Shown here one piece after another: positions 52,931-64,000 of a DNA stretch of 64,000 bases (its first letter is position 1; each line of letters opens with the position of its first letter). The notes beneath the pieces are model-generated. The model worked only from the letters and a program-made list of their open reading frames with translations. It was not told the DNA's origin and searched no databases. The stretch lies in NCBI RefSeq assembly GCF_963855985.1, contig NC_087106.1:13842012-13906011 (forward strand), given 5' to 3'. A program made the translations under genes and the position numbers. Origin of the DNA: Ostrinia nubilalis. Its lineage: Eukaryota > Arthropoda > Insecta > Lepidoptera > Crambidae.

Positions 52931-54677
52931 AAGTTTCGACATGTTCACATTGCTACTAACATTCGTTATCACATCAGTTTTAAGTTGAAACGGTCATATA
53001 CGTATACCTAACTTAGGGACGTAGCGAAGCAGTTACAAAACTGAAACTGTCATGAAGTTACATTGCCTAGAGGCGAACAGTAGGTAATTTAAATTTTGGT
53101 TAGTGATTAGGTAGGATACCCACTATTGTAGTTAGTAAACATGACGTTCTGTTGATAGAAGCTAACTAACTGGACAGTTAGCTAGCAAGGCTGAAATTCA
53201 GCACATAATTTATCTAACGGCGTTGCATCAGTATCCTGTCAAATTGTCAAACAACCACAAATGGGTAACCAAAGGGTTGAGTTTTTCTCACGGGTACCAG
53301 GAGAGTATAACCAGGCCTGTTCATCTATGCGAGTTTACATCGAAAACAAAACACGCACGATGGCCCACCTACAGGATACTATTCGACAAGGCCTCACATA
53401 CGAGAGAACATTGACTCACGCACGCGTATTCTTGTGTATGATGAAAGAAAATAAAGAAAATGGTGTACTAAATACTGTGCAGTATTTAACTGCCTAAATA
53501 ATAATAAAAACACAGAATGTCCTTTTTTAAGTTGCCTCAAGACACTGAGAGGTATAAGTAGTTAATATTATTGATGATAATTCATGCTAAATCATGTATT
53601 TCCTCCGCCATTTTCCGCAGTTTGGCACCTCACGTCACATCATTTTACCGAAGTCAGCCCTATAGCTTCGGCGCAGTGCCGATCACTGACGTTTGTCAAC
53701 AAAATGGTGCTCGACTCTTGAGACAGGCTAAATTACACCATATTGTTAATGACATTGAGCATACATTTTTTTAAATACCTTCGCGAAGTAAAACTTCTCT
53801 ACGTAGTAGGTACTTATTATTATTCTGTGGTATAACTAGCAAAGTGATGACAAAAATGTTTACGTGAAAACTTAGCTATGCAAGTTGCTTTTTTTACCGC
53901 GTATACCAGGCAAACACAATTCGCGTACAGGTCGAAACATTTTGTATCCAGCAGGTGAGGCGGCGTTTGACGAGTCCATTAGGTAAATGAGCCAAGAAGA
54001 CGTCGTGTCTCCTACAAGTTTGAATTAAGTAGCTCTTAAGTTAACGTCGACTACGGAGACAATCGTTAAAACTTTAAGGAGCATGAGTCAAAGTTAAATA
54101 GTAACTGTGATTGTAGTGTTCCTGCTACACATGTAATGCAGCAAGATTTCACTCAAGGATAGAGATGAAATAATGACATTTAAAAATTTCAGTATCATTA
54201 TGAATGCTAGCCTAGGACCTATAATTTCTCGTGCCAAAATTTAGCTATCAATTTAAATATCAAATGCCAATTTCTTCCCGAGCTCCGAGTGAACTACCAG
54301 GCTATAATAAAAAACAGGAGTAAGTACGCGTCAAGTCACACGACAAAAAGACCTAAGTATAAAATAAGCAGAAAATACAAGCCTGCAGGAAATTAACAAT
54401 AGTCCAGCGCAGGGTGTCGGAGACGAGCGTTTTTATTCGCCCCGATTTGATTACGCGACGATTCTTGCTTTAATTTGAAATTGAATGACTGAGAAATATT
54501 AAATATTATTCGCGCTACGCTGAAAGTTCATTCCAATCTGTATTAAAACTTTTTATACTTAATATTTTATATGATAAATCGAATCAGAAATGAGGAGATC
54601 CGCAGGAAAACCAAAGAGACTGACATAGTCCGCAGAATTGCTAAAATGAAGTTGATAAAGGTTCACTAGTTTTCTTT
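52931..54677. other. No gene recognised
   Basis: Mostly AT-rich. TACCAGG-type motifs occur near 53293, 53903 and 54294. Open frames at 53223-53497 overlap in several frames and match nothing I know. 53590-53720 is GC-balanced (CCTCCGCCATTTTCC..GTTTGTCAACAAAATGG) and may be a decayed MITE. Confidence 0.35.
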
Positions 54678-54966
54678 ATATTTTTTTTTTTATAAATAAA
54701 TATCCTTAGACATTTTACACTGCGCTTCTAGTCCCAAACTAAGCAAAGGTTGTACTATGGGTACTAGACAACGGATATAAACATACTTAAATGCTTTTTT
54801 TTCTTGTAAATTTATAGGTACTTATTATACATAGAAAACACCCAGTCCAATACAAACAAATAATTATGTTCATGCACACAAATATTTGTACTGTGCGGGA
54901 ATCAAACCCGCTACCTCCGGAATAGTAGTCCGTTTCGAACCACCATAGCACTACACCAAACGGCCG
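54678..54966 (-). mobile_element. tRNA-derived SINE (minus strand)
   Basis: Read from 54966 down: a tRNA-like head with A box GTGTAGTGCTATGGTGGTTC and B box GGGTTTGATTCCC, then TGTCTAGTACCCATAGTACA, TTTGCTTAGTTTGGGAC and GTGTAAAATGTCTAAGGATA before a (TTTATAA)/A-rich end. Same family as 55446-55722, opposite orientation. Confidence 0.85.
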
Positions 54967-55445
54967 ACGAAGATGTTATAAGATAATATGCTACCATGTT
55001 GATTATTCCTACCAATCGGTTTTCTAGATGCATATACATTAAATGGAAATAAAACACAATCCTGAATAACCTAAATACAACGAGTAAGCATGAAATATGC
55101 GTTCATAAGAGATAAAAAGGGTTTTTATGTACCAGGGTACCAGCGCGAGAAGGGAAGCATTATCAAATATGAACAAACATTGTCTTTTAGTGAAAATAAA
55201 AACGGTCGAAAGGTGACAGGGTGTTTTACACAATAAGAATTTATGGCGATTGTATTGGAGTATATATGGACGTTTCATGGTGCTTTGGTAAAAGAAGCGA
55301 AATTTCCTTATAACAATTTTATGGTTTTAGAATGGGATAAAAATTTTGTTTTGTCCAAATATTTGTTTATTTATTTAATATTTAGTTCATTAGCTTCTTT
55401 CAAGTGTTTATGAGAGGTGTTTATTTGTTATCTTATATTTGTTTG
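54967..55445. other. No gene; spacer between inverted SINEs
   Basis: AT-rich; TACCAGGGTACCAGCGCGAG at 55131 resembles the left end of the GC-hairpin repeats E4/E5, without the rest. Confidence 0.4.
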
Positions 55446-55722
55446 TCGGCCGTTTGGTGTAGTGGTTCAGAACGGACTACTATGCCGAGAGGTCCCGGGT
55501 TCGATTCCCGGCCGGGCAGAAATTGAAATGATGAATTTTGATTTCTGTGACGGGTCTGGGTGTTTTCTATGTATATTAAGTATGTATTTACAAAAAAAAA
55601 GTATTTAAGTATGTTTATATCCGTTGTCTAGTACCCATAGTACAAGCTTTGCTTAGTTTGGGGCTAGCGGCGCAGTGTTAAATGTCCAAGGATATTTATT
55701 ATTATTATTATTTATTATTATC
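55446..55722 (+). mobile_element. tRNA-derived SINE (plus strand)
   Basis: Head TCGGCCGTTTGGTGTAGTGG with B box GGTTCGATTCC, body TATCCGTTGTCTAGTACCCA and GGGGCTAGCGGCGCAGTGTT, and a (TTA)n tail at ~55690-55722. Its promoter boxes are intact. It mirrors the SINE at 54678-54966, giving an inverted pair about 480 bp apart. Confidence 0.88.
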
Positions 55723-56092
55723 GGTGAACATGAAATCATATAACAACTGTACACTTACTTCACAAAGTAATCCACACCAAATGTTTACAGCATCAAACAT
55801 CTCGATTTTCATAAACATAAACAAGTTTGCCCTTTGACTGAATGTAACGAACCCGCGCTAACTTTCGCGCGAAGTTACGCACGCAGTACGCGTTCATTAT
55901 CCGCGCTAACTCCTATCCCTATCTCCTCGCGCGTCGTGCTGCCCTGGTAATGAGGCAGCGAACCAACAAACTAATAATTATGTTTATTGCTCAAAATATC
56001 CATATAAGCACGAAGGGATCATTTACATAAATAAGCCCAAAGTTATCCGTATAATTTATACATGGGCACGCGACGACATTGTGGAAAACCTT
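55723..56092. other. No gene recognised
   Basis: Holds a CG-rich block near 55848-55950 with CCGCGCTAACT repeated and CTGCCCTGGTAATGAGGCAG near 55939-55958. Confidence 0.35.
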
Positions 56093-56150
56093 GGGGGATG
56101 CCTTTGTCCAGCAGTGGACGTCATTTGGCTGAAACGAACGAACGCGACGA
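56093..56150 (+). repeat. Retroelement 3'-tail fragment
   Basis: GGGGGATGCCTTTGTCCAGC with AGTGGACGTCATTTGGCTGA following and a GAACGAACG end, a short diverged copy of the tail found inverted at 45427-45587. Confidence 0.7.
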
Positions 56151-57151
56151 CACTGTGACCCAATAATTCCTGTTGTAATAAAACACACTTCAGTAATTTT
56201 CAGACATCCCTTTCTTTCTCTGTCTATGTATTTAGCATTGAAATCTGCTCAAGTGAAAATACATTGGAAAAACGAATCGTGCAAGTGAATAAAGGATTAA
56301 TTGCACTGTTAATTTCATTATTTTTTTACTATCGTGTAATAAAGAAAGTTCTTCTAACCAAAAGATGAAGGATATTAAAAATAATATGGTCAACCTGTAT
56401 GTAACTAAAATAAAAAGCTGCTCTCACCATATTTTCGTAACAAAAACGCTCGCACATAACGCCTATTAATTTTAGTGGCTCATAAAAGCAATTTTGCAAG
56501 ATGACTGCCGCAAAATCTCTAATAGCGTCGCTAATAAAACCCTCGGATGTAACAGCCGCGGCCCCCTGACAGGCTTATCGGGCCCGGGACATCTCATAAG
56601 ATGACTCGCCTGAAACCCGCCAGAGTCGTTCATCATTCGGTCAATTCTGGTGGCCTAGTACTCAACTGGTAGAATATACGTAAATCATTCACTTTTGTAG
56701 AAAAAGTGGAGTGAGTGAGTAGTAAAGTGAGTGAGAGTGATACGAACTGGAAAGGATAATGACTAAACTGTAGACGTCGCAATTGGTTGGTAATTTAGTC
56801 TCACCACGATGACTTGGCGCAACCCTTCGCCCCCGCGTTTCGTCGTTCATCATTTGGATAACTCGATGGCCCCTGTCACCTCTGCACGCCTAGTAGTGGG
56901 AGTGAACTTGCGTGATATATCACTCGAGAGATTTAGACAACTTTTTACATTTTTATGGTTGCCTGGGATAAACGTCATTCAATGATGACGTCAGTTTTAT
57001 GCTGCTGTTGACGCTTTGTCAAAATTTCATTACGTCATACTTAAATACTATGTATTAAATTACGCTGTAGCATTTCTCTGAAAACGTGACACTGGTCTCA
57101 GCCCGCCTAACCAATGGCTTCTAATTAGGCGTTGTAATTAGCGCATGTGTG
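56151..57151. other. No gene recognised
   Basis: Intron-like. GC-richer near 56555-56620 and 56815-56900 without a framed exon. 57145-57151 (ATGTGTG) is the left target duplication of the next LINE. Confidence 0.4.
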
Positions 57152-58550
57152 TGCAATCAATTCAGGTAAGTTTCCGTCTGAATGGAAGCGTTCTAACGTT
57201 ATACCGATCTTTAAAAAAGGCACTCAGAAAGAAGTCCAAAATTATCGACCAGTTTCAATCTTGAGCCTGTTTCCTAAAATATTTGAACGTCTCATTTGCC
57301 CCGTCCTAACGGATTTTTCCAAAAATATTATTGTGGATTCTCAGCATGGTTTCTGTAAAAGTAAATCTACAGTCAGTAACTTGATGGACTATGTTACGGA
57401 TATAGCTAGAGCAATGGATAATCAAATACAGGTGGATTCAATATACACGGACTTTTCTAGTGCATTCGACAAGGTTGACCACGGAATTTTGCTGTCGAAA
57501 CTCAAAGCCTACGGAATCCATGGGGACCTTTTGCGTTGGCTAAGTTCATATCTCAGGGATCGAATACTAACAGTTACTGTGCACGGGTTTAAATCGTTTG
57601 AGTACATAGCTGTTTCCGGCGTACCTCAGGGCTCACATCTCGGACCGATTCTCTTTTTGTTTTTTATAAACGACATCTCTGATTTCATTAAACATAGCCG
57701 TTTTTCAATATTTGCTGATGATTTAAAATTATACAAATATATTAAGAGTCATGCTGATGTTATCTTGTTACAAAGGGATATCGATGCTGTGAGTGAATGG
57801 TGTTTGGCAAACAAGATGACGCTTAATCCCATGAAATGTGTTCACGTAAAATTCACAAGGAAAAAGAAATATGTTCCATCGTGTTATTCCATCTCAGGCC
57901 AGGTCTTGCAGGAATCGCCCAACATCCGCGACCTTGGTGTCCTTTTAGATAATAAATTAAGCTTCATTGATCATATCGATAATATTGTAACTAAATCTTG
58001 GAAATTGTTAGGATTCGTCAAACGTATATGTAGAAACTTTAAAAATACTAATACATTCATAGTAATTTATAATGCCCTTATTCGCAGTAGTCTGGAATAC
58101 GCTTCATGCATTTGGAACCCATCATATAAAGTCCACTCTTTGAGAATAGAACGTATTCAAAAAAAGTTTACTCGTTTCCTTGCTCACAAAAGACGTGACT
58201 GTCCCCGTAGAGCTGATTACTGTACCAGGCTTTCATGCTTTGGGATTACTTCCTTGGAGAACCGTCGTAAACTTTTAGATCTCATCACTTTACAAAAACT
58301 TATTCATGGTGGTTTGAATTGTCCCAACCTACTTCAACAAATTAACCTGACTGTTCCATATCACATCCCTAGACATCCCTTGACTAGTAACTTCAACTTA
58401 CCTCATTGTAAGACTAACCTGGGGAAGTATGCTCCCCTACATCGGTGTATGCAAACATACAACGATTTAAAAGATAGCGACATCGACATCTTTCATGATT
58501 GCGTGCACTCATTTAAGAAGAAATGTTTGGATAAGTGGAATGTCATTTAA
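57152..58550 (+). pseudogene. Jockey-like reverse transcriptase fragment
   Basis: An open frame of about 465 codons with no own start, truncated by the insertion. Motifs: N-Y-R-P-V-S-I-L-S (~30s), H-G-F-C-K-S-K-S-T (~70), D-F-S-S-A-F-D-K-V (~103), G-V-P-Q-G-S-H-L-G-P (~157) and F-A-D-D-L-K-L-Y (~188), then the thumb and Jockey-type C-terminal region (L-E-Y-A-S-C-I-W-N-P, N-L-P-H-C-K-T) to TAA at 58548. RT palm motifs are intact, but the endonuclease and RT N terminus are missing, so it cannot retrotranspose alone. Similar in order to the decayed minus-strand RT at 41817-42858, with better preservation. Confidence 0.92.
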
Positions 58551-58734
58551 CTATTAATCTAATTTAACATAATATTTTAGTATTGTACTTTCGGTCGTCA
58601 AGTTTTTATTTTGTATGTAAGCTGTATTTACCTATAAAGACACATCTTTTGGTCTTGTCATCATTGCATGCATTACTTGTTTATGTAAAGTTGTGTTGTT
58701 GGTAGATCTTTGTCAATAAATAATAATAATAATA
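57152..58734 (+). mobile_element. 5'-truncated Jockey-like LINE with target duplication
   Basis: 1583 bp between ATGTGTG direct repeats at 57145-57151 and 58735-58741. Encodes the C-terminal RT portion and ends with AATAAA and a (TAA)n tail near 58715-58734. Truncation at the 5' end is typical of incomplete target-primed reverse transcription. Confidence 0.9.
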
Positions 58735-58741
58735 ATGTGTG

Positions 58742-59824
58742 ATCGCCATTGTAGCGCGCGCCATTTGTTTCCCGCTAAGTTGTTTACTGCCAGCCAATAC
58801 TTTATTGGCGCCACCGAATGCATTGGCATGGCTCCAACTGCCACAGTGCAGGACTATCTGACCTTCTCACTCTTACGTGCACGCCAGGCCGAGCGAAAGA
58901 GATAAAGCTGATCGTGTTTGCACGGTAGACTTGCAGCTATCGGACCAAATGAATGTGCGACAATTATTGTCACCGATAAAAATTGTGTCACGCGTTTAAA
59001 CTGCTGTTATTTATGAGTGGTAACGACAAAATAACCGCCGAATGAAATATTGTTATGTGTTTTCAGCGTTCATAAAGCTTCTCACTGTTACAAATATATG
59101 GTATTGTGCGCAACATTACCTTAAAAATAACGTCAGAGTCATCAGGTTCTATAACATTAGGCTACAATAATAGATTGTAACATGTTGTAATTTAATCCGA
59201 GAAGAAAAAGTGGGACATTAAAAGCTCTACTATTCTCGTTTGAAAAAATCACACTTAGGCTGGGATGCACCATCTTCTTTCACGAACTTCAAAAGTCTGT
59301 CAAACTCCATACAAAAAACACCGGTTATGATTTTAGTCATGACTAAAATATGGTGGTGCAGCTCAACCTTAAACATCTACGTTTACTTATACAAAAATAT
59401 CACTTTTTCCACTCGCATGTTGTATCTACAAATCTACACATTATCGAAATAACATTTCCATTTAGTACATCAAGTTTTATTTACGAAAGCGTGTAAATAA
59501 ACCAAAAAGGGTTAGAACATCGATGTAAATCATTATCGCGATGTCCAAACAAAACAGCCAGGCCAAGCAAACAGTATAATCCTTTGTAACCAATTCACTG
59601 TCACCGCATTGTTGGCCGACCGCGCCAATTATGCCGCGACAGCTCTAGACAAATAGCAGTCGCATTGTACTCAATAATTCAATACTGGCCAACGCTTTCA
59701 AAGGGCATTAAGGTTTGGCAGCCTTTGAAGATTTGATATTATTTTGGGAAACAGAGCCTTCAAACCGAAGAAAATAAATTTTAATTCAATTTTACTGTAG
59801 TAAACGGTAGCTCAATATAATAAC
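58742..59824. other. No gene recognised
   Basis: 58742-58925 is GC-balanced (GCGCGCGCCATTTG, TATTGGCGCCACCG) but without an exon-like frame. The rest is AT-rich. Confidence 0.35.
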
Positions 59825-60006
59825 ATAGAACTTCGAACTCCTCCCTGTTCTTTTGATTAATTCGTTGCGGGTCCAATGAGAGTTTAGCTTCCCCCGGGAC
59901 AAACTTGAACTTCTCTGGTTGGGTTTTTATTGGCGGTCAAGCTGTATGATCCTACCTACACAGGAATTGCAGCGGTGGAAACGAGAGGTGGAAATAGTCC
60001 CGTAAT
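59825..60006 (+). repeat. Three-copy dispersed repeat, copy B
   Basis: About 180 bp: AACTTCGAACTCCTCC, TTCGTTGCGGGTCC, GGGTTTTTATTGGCGGTCAA and CAGGAATTGCAGCGGTGG, ending AATAGTCCCGTAA. The most complete plus-strand copy. Non-coding. Confidence 0.78.
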
Positions 60007-60639
60007 AACACATTTTTAGCATAGATTGCTGCAGGAGAAAATTACTAATGTTATAAATGTGAAAGTATGTAACGTAACAATAACTATTTAACGAATTTTG
60101 AAGAAACTTAGGTATTACATCAGAATCAGAATCAAATATAAAATAGAGAATGTCACACGGGCGAAGACACGGGTAAACGTACGCTTTAGTTTAGTTACCT
60201 ACTTAATATTTTATGCAAAACAATGTTTCTAGGTCACTCCTCGAGTCCTCGACCAATTTGTTTTCTTGATATTAAAAACAGTTTCGTGGAAGAGGGTCTC
60301 ATAGGGGCATAATTAAATAATATAATTAGACGAGTTCAAGGATTAAACCAGTCGTACATTAAACTGAAACAAGAAGTACCTCAAAGTCGCAGCATGAAAC
60401 AGAACAGCCACTTCTTAGTGGAGATTACCAACAAGTTTTAAAATAAAAATAAAAATAAGTTACAAAATAAAAATAAACAAAGTGCACTCGTATTGAGTAG
60501 CTAAAGGAGAGTTGCAGTTTTGTGAACGAGATAAAGGAATGTTATTTTGGAGTTTTTAGATACAGATTTACAGATTATCTTTGAACCTGATGCAGTTGCA
60601 ACAGCAGTCAGTATTGGGGTTAATTCATGTATAGAGCTC
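60007..60639. other. No gene recognised
   Basis: AT-rich intron-like DNA. Confidence 0.35.
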
Positions 60640-60910
60640 ACTCCCAATATTTCTTTTAAAGCTTTCCTATAAACTAGATGCCTTTAAGCCCCGAGTGCAT
60701 ATTATTTACTGAGCTAGCTTCTTCATCATGAGATTAAGGTCAAGCACATGCAAAGGGGACTGATTTTCTAGTTCTGATTCTTCTCAGCACTGACTCATTT
60801 ACTGTCCCGAAGCAGTGATAGGGTAATAGTAATACTGGGACGTGTTAAAGCGTTTTTAAAAGCTTATTTAAAGAGAATTGATGAATTTATGACTTATAAA
60901 CGACTTATAG
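60640..60910 (+). repeat. LINE 3' untranslated fragment
   Basis: TTCTTCTCAGCACTGACTCA and GTCCCGAAGCAGTGATAGGG correspond to the 3' untranslated region of the LINE at 41525-41575. No coding part remains. Confidence 0.6.
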
Positions 60911-61269
60911 ACGCATCAGCGCTGTTAAAAAGTGTTTCTAAGTGTGCCTACTGTTCTCCCTGCTCTGTGGCTTACCCGACTGTGCCGGAGCTCAGTCCTT
61001 AATCTTTTAAGATCTCGTTTCTCTGCGAGTTCGTAATTAAGTTCGATTTAGAACGCTCTACTACGTTTAATTTTGTCTCGAGAACTTTGCTAGCATTTAG
61101 TTTTGGGTTTTAAGAGGTCAGTAATTTCAATGTAAAAGTTTTCGTAACAAATATAAAGAAACATTCTGTGGTTGGTGGGTATGGTAACAAATACGCAAGT
61201 TTTTTTTCATTAAAATTGCATAGGCACCGATTTCAAGTTGGAAAAACTTTAAGTGTCTAACATCTCACT
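60911..61269. other. No gene recognised
   Basis: Slightly GC-richer at 60945-61000, otherwise AT-rich. Confidence 0.35.
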
Positions 61270-61501
61270 CTAAGGCCCAGTTTTTTGATTCTTAGTTAAA
61301 ATAACTAATTGTTAAATTTTGCTACTAATGGTTAAATATTAACCAAATGTAAACAAATAGTTAAAAAATGTACTAAAAGTCAAACTAAACTAACCATTGT
61401 TCGAAAAACATTTTTTCCTGATATTTAACCACTTGTCATTTGACATCTGTCAAATTTGACCATTGGTTATTTTAACTACGAATCAAAAAACCGGGCCTTA
61501 G
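61270..61501. mobile_element. 232-bp MITE, Harbinger-like ends
   Basis: CTAAGGCCCAGTTTTTTGAT at the left and ATCAAAAAACCGGGCCTTAG at the right form inverted repeats that extend further inward (TTAGTTAAAATAAC / GTTATTTTAACTA). TAA/TTA at the edge and GGCCC starts suit a PIF/Harbinger-type MITE, but an unambiguous direct duplication is not visible because the edges are themselves palindromic. Confidence 0.75.
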
Positions 61502-61968
61502 ACCCTGTTCACACGGAATTGTAGGTCGTTGTTGCAATATAAAAGAGTAGAAAAAGTTTTTAAATGACGATGCTAAATACTGGGATAAAAATCCATCGGT
61601 CTACTTCTACCCTCTCCCTTGCTCACATCTTTACGCAGGCATGATTAAGAGAGACGAAAGAAACCTCTGTATTACAGGAACTAAGGGTCCAAGAACCTCA
61701 ACCGAACATTAAGAACAAGCGTGGCAATAACTTCCACAAACTGCCCTATATTTGCCGAATTCTCGATTTTGCCAAATTAACCGGAAATTTACGAACAAAG
61801 TTTATCTTCAGTATTATTATGAACTACCTGGGTTATTGCGTTTACGATTTTGAGTTATGATTTCTAAAAAAACTTTTTCAATATCCTCCAAGGCATGAAA
61901 TAAAATTTTCTAATAAAAAAATAAATACTATTTCTGGCATGACATAAAAAAATTACAAAAATGAAACC
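61502..61968. other. No gene recognised
   Basis: AT-rich. The last part (61931-61968) gives the T-rich trailer of the tRNA-Val gene on the minus strand. Confidence 0.35.
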
Positions 61969-62041
61969 TGTTTCCGCCCGGGATCGAACCGGGGGCCTTG
62001 TGCGTGTGAAGCACACGTGATAACCGCTACACTACGGAAAC
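61969..62041 (-). tRNA. tRNA-Val (CAC)
   Basis: A 73-nt minus-strand gene. Acceptor GTTTCCG pairs with CGGAAAC with discriminator A. The D arm is TAGTGTAGCGGTTATCAC, the anticodon stem TGTGC/GCACA encloses TTCACAC (anticodon CAC), and the T arm is CCCGG-TTCGATC-CCGGG. No intron. T5 and T7 runs follow the 3' end on the minus strand. Single copy in this window, 52 kb from the Ala cluster. Confidence 0.97.
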
Positions 62042-64000
62042 TTATTTACAAGTGGCTAATTTTGCGATTTGCTTCAGCGTTATCTGATCTACTTTCACTG
62101 CAGAACTAATTTGCTCTAGTTATCTTGACCTCGTTATGACTACGAGTGATACAGCATTTGTCGTATTATCAATTATTTTATCTAATTACATAAGGAAACG
62201 TCAAGCTGTAAGTATCTACTAACGAGTAGGTACTGCAAAATAAATGTTGCTTTATGTTTCAAATAATGAAACGCGAAAGTTTGAAATTTTAAAATACCTA
62301 AATCATTTTTATACAGTTACTTACAACAATACAAATAATTTTGATGAAACTTAAAATTCAAATATTAAACCATAATTACCAATGTCAACAACTTATTTCA
62401 AAAGGTAAAAAAACGTGACTTTAAACAAAACATGGCTTCCTTCTTTCAAGATGCTCCAAATCTTTAGGTACCAGGAGCGCACGAATGCAAAGGAGGTTGA
62501 TCCTCGTTAAACGCGGGGGAGCGATAGCGCGCGATACCGACCCTTCTGATAAAACTCAAAGAGTTCCAAGCGGAGTATTTCTGCAATCCAAGAATTTCAA
62601 GATAAATTTTGAATTCATATCTTCTTTCAAACCGAAATGAGGTTGGGTGATTGCGCGCTCAAATTGGCCCTGAATTTGCTGAACTATTAAATTCTGAAAC
62701 CCTTTGTTATTTGCGAAGTACCTACTAACGTTTGCTTCAGGCTTCAACCGCGTGACCGCGTGGATCTCGGATTTTCATAAAAAGTGATGATCACTCATAG
62801 TACAGCAAGTAGCAAACGGGCACAATGTTTAAACTATTTTGCAATACACACATAATAATTATGTATTTTTATATCCTTAGACATCAAAATCATTAGTCTT
62901 TTGATTTGCAAAAAAAAGATAAGCTGAGAACAACGCGGCAACGTTACAAACAGAGAGATATAAGTACAATTAAATAGATACTCGTGGTATATTTTGAAAT
63001 GGATTTATACGTTTTATTAACTATGAGACATTATGCCCAATCAAGATAAGTTAAATAACCAACAACGAAATTAAAATAAATTGTTACAGATATAAAATTG
63101 ACCATTAATTTTGCATTGTATTGAAAGAGCAAATACCAGGCTAGCAGAAGAACAATGGCGGTGGATTGAAAATGAGAGCGCATTCAATAATGACGTGCAT
63201 TGCATGCGGCGTGCAGGGGGTAGATTATTAATGCAATAGTCAATTTCGTCGCCCACTGCTGAATACGAGTATAAGCTCAGTTATTATGGTAACCCTGTGA
63301 AGTTTGTTTGATGTCGAGAAACATTTTCATATATCAATCATTAAAAATGTTTTTCATTAGTAAATTAAAATGCAGCCGCTTACAATAAAACCCACAGTGT
63401 GTCTTTATCAGTAATCAACATTGGAACGTACTTTCAGTAGTCAGTACAGTTTATCAACGTGGCCATAATAATAAAATTTTATTATCTTTAGTTTCTGATT
63501 ACATTCAAATTCTAGCGATGTTACCAAATCATTATTATCACAATGACATGAATAAAGGACAGAATATCAATGAAGTTCCGGTAGCAAAGGTTTTCCGACA
63601 TAATCTTTAGTGAATTTCTTTGAAAATAAAAGATGAAAAAGCTTGTCCCCAAAAAGATATTTCTAATAAGATTCCATACAAATTCCTTTTTTATCTTTCC
63701 TGCCCAAAATGGTTCAGTCAATGACAATTAAGCTATCAATATACAAAAGGACATCCTACAACAATACAAGGCAATATAACAAAACCTCATCAAAAACGAG
63801 TAAAGGGTTACTTTGATCTACTTAGTTACCAGGACAACATGACTTCACAAGAGTACGGCATGGAATGCTCTCATCGGTTAAAGAAAAAAAATAAGCAGCC
63901 CATCAACCCAAGTCCCGCCTCTCACAAAAAACGACCCGGCAATCAGGAAGCATTCAATTTGCTGTCTCTTTCTTCACAAAGCGCACTAGGAGCATACTTC
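62042..64000. other. No gene recognised
   Basis: AT-rich. A short GC-rich block lies at 62500-62545 (AAACGCGGGGGAGCGATAGC). GTTACCAGGACAACATGACT begins at 63825, the left end of a TACCAGG-family unit like 10367, which runs toward the window edge without its right end being visible. TACCAGG also occurs near 62467 and TACCAGGCTAG near 63135. Confidence 0.4.

Noticed and set aside
53223..53497. Two overlapping open frames
   Set aside because: They overlap in different frames, contain a TACCAGG repeat motif, and match no family I know.
54890..55518. tRNA genes at the heads of the two SINEs
   Set aside because: The A and B boxes are present but no cloverleaf with paired acceptor stem forms, and each head continues into a SINE body.

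Overview
The window is eukaryotic, AT-rich and almost entirely non-protein-coding. It looks lepidopteran (moth or butterfly): the LINE 3' ends ending in (TTTGAC)n or (TAA)n, the tRNA-derived SINE heads, several familiar moth repeat tails and the tRNA-Ala sequence all fit insects of that order. The species cannot be named from the sequence. The one host protein-coding exon I recognise is a 127-bp minus-strand exon at 51082-51208, which encodes part of the N-terminal armadillo-like region of a neurobeachin (NBEA/LRBA; fly rugose) homologue. It has good splice sites on both sides, so much of the window may be intron of that very large gene. A second, unidentified candidate is a plus-strand terminal exon at 1694-1848.

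Layout. (1) 2.3-10.2 kb: seven identical 73-nt tRNA-Ala(AGC) genes, six minus and one plus, in diverged duplicated flanks. Among them lie a mariner-like element with decayed transposase (5022-6254), a perfect 164-bp inverted repeat (3378-3890) and three primer-binding-site-like motifs. (2) 10-23 kb: intron-like DNA with small terminal-inverted-repeat (TIR) elements, a 107-bp tandem repeat, a hAT-type element with a perfect 8-bp target duplication (18483-18946), a second hAT-like element, and a rearranged inverted-repeat family at 14.1 and 22.2-22.6 kb. (3) 23.7-47.5 kb: a large array of about 15 related ~450-500-bp units, each bounded by imperfect TIRs (TACCAGCATGGCATAA-type) and separated by a short A/T-rich minisatellite linker. 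The array has been a landing pad: a structurally complete 3.45-kb PIF/Harbinger transposon (26026-29475), a 1.08-kb internally deleted relative (24722-25804), a 1.05-kb fold-back element (33982-35028), several MITEs, and a nest of a Jockey-like LINE carrying a second full-ORF2 LINE that itself carries a 924-bp DNA element. (4) 48.4-50.7 kb: five copies of a ~165-bp GC-hairpin variant of the same TIR superfamily. (5) 51-64 kb: the neurobeachin exon with a LINE tail beside its 3' splice site, two tRNA-derived SINEs in opposite orientation, a 5'-truncated LINE with target duplication, a three-copy dispersed repeat, and a tRNA-Val(CAC) gene.

The Harbinger element is the best-preserved system. It has matching ends, a TAA target duplication, an intact two-exon DDE transposase, and a convergent intact Myb/SANT-like partner gene that I reconstruct as six exons, with an apparent internal duplication of an exon pair. 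The array of TACCAGG-ended units is the least explained structure in the window.
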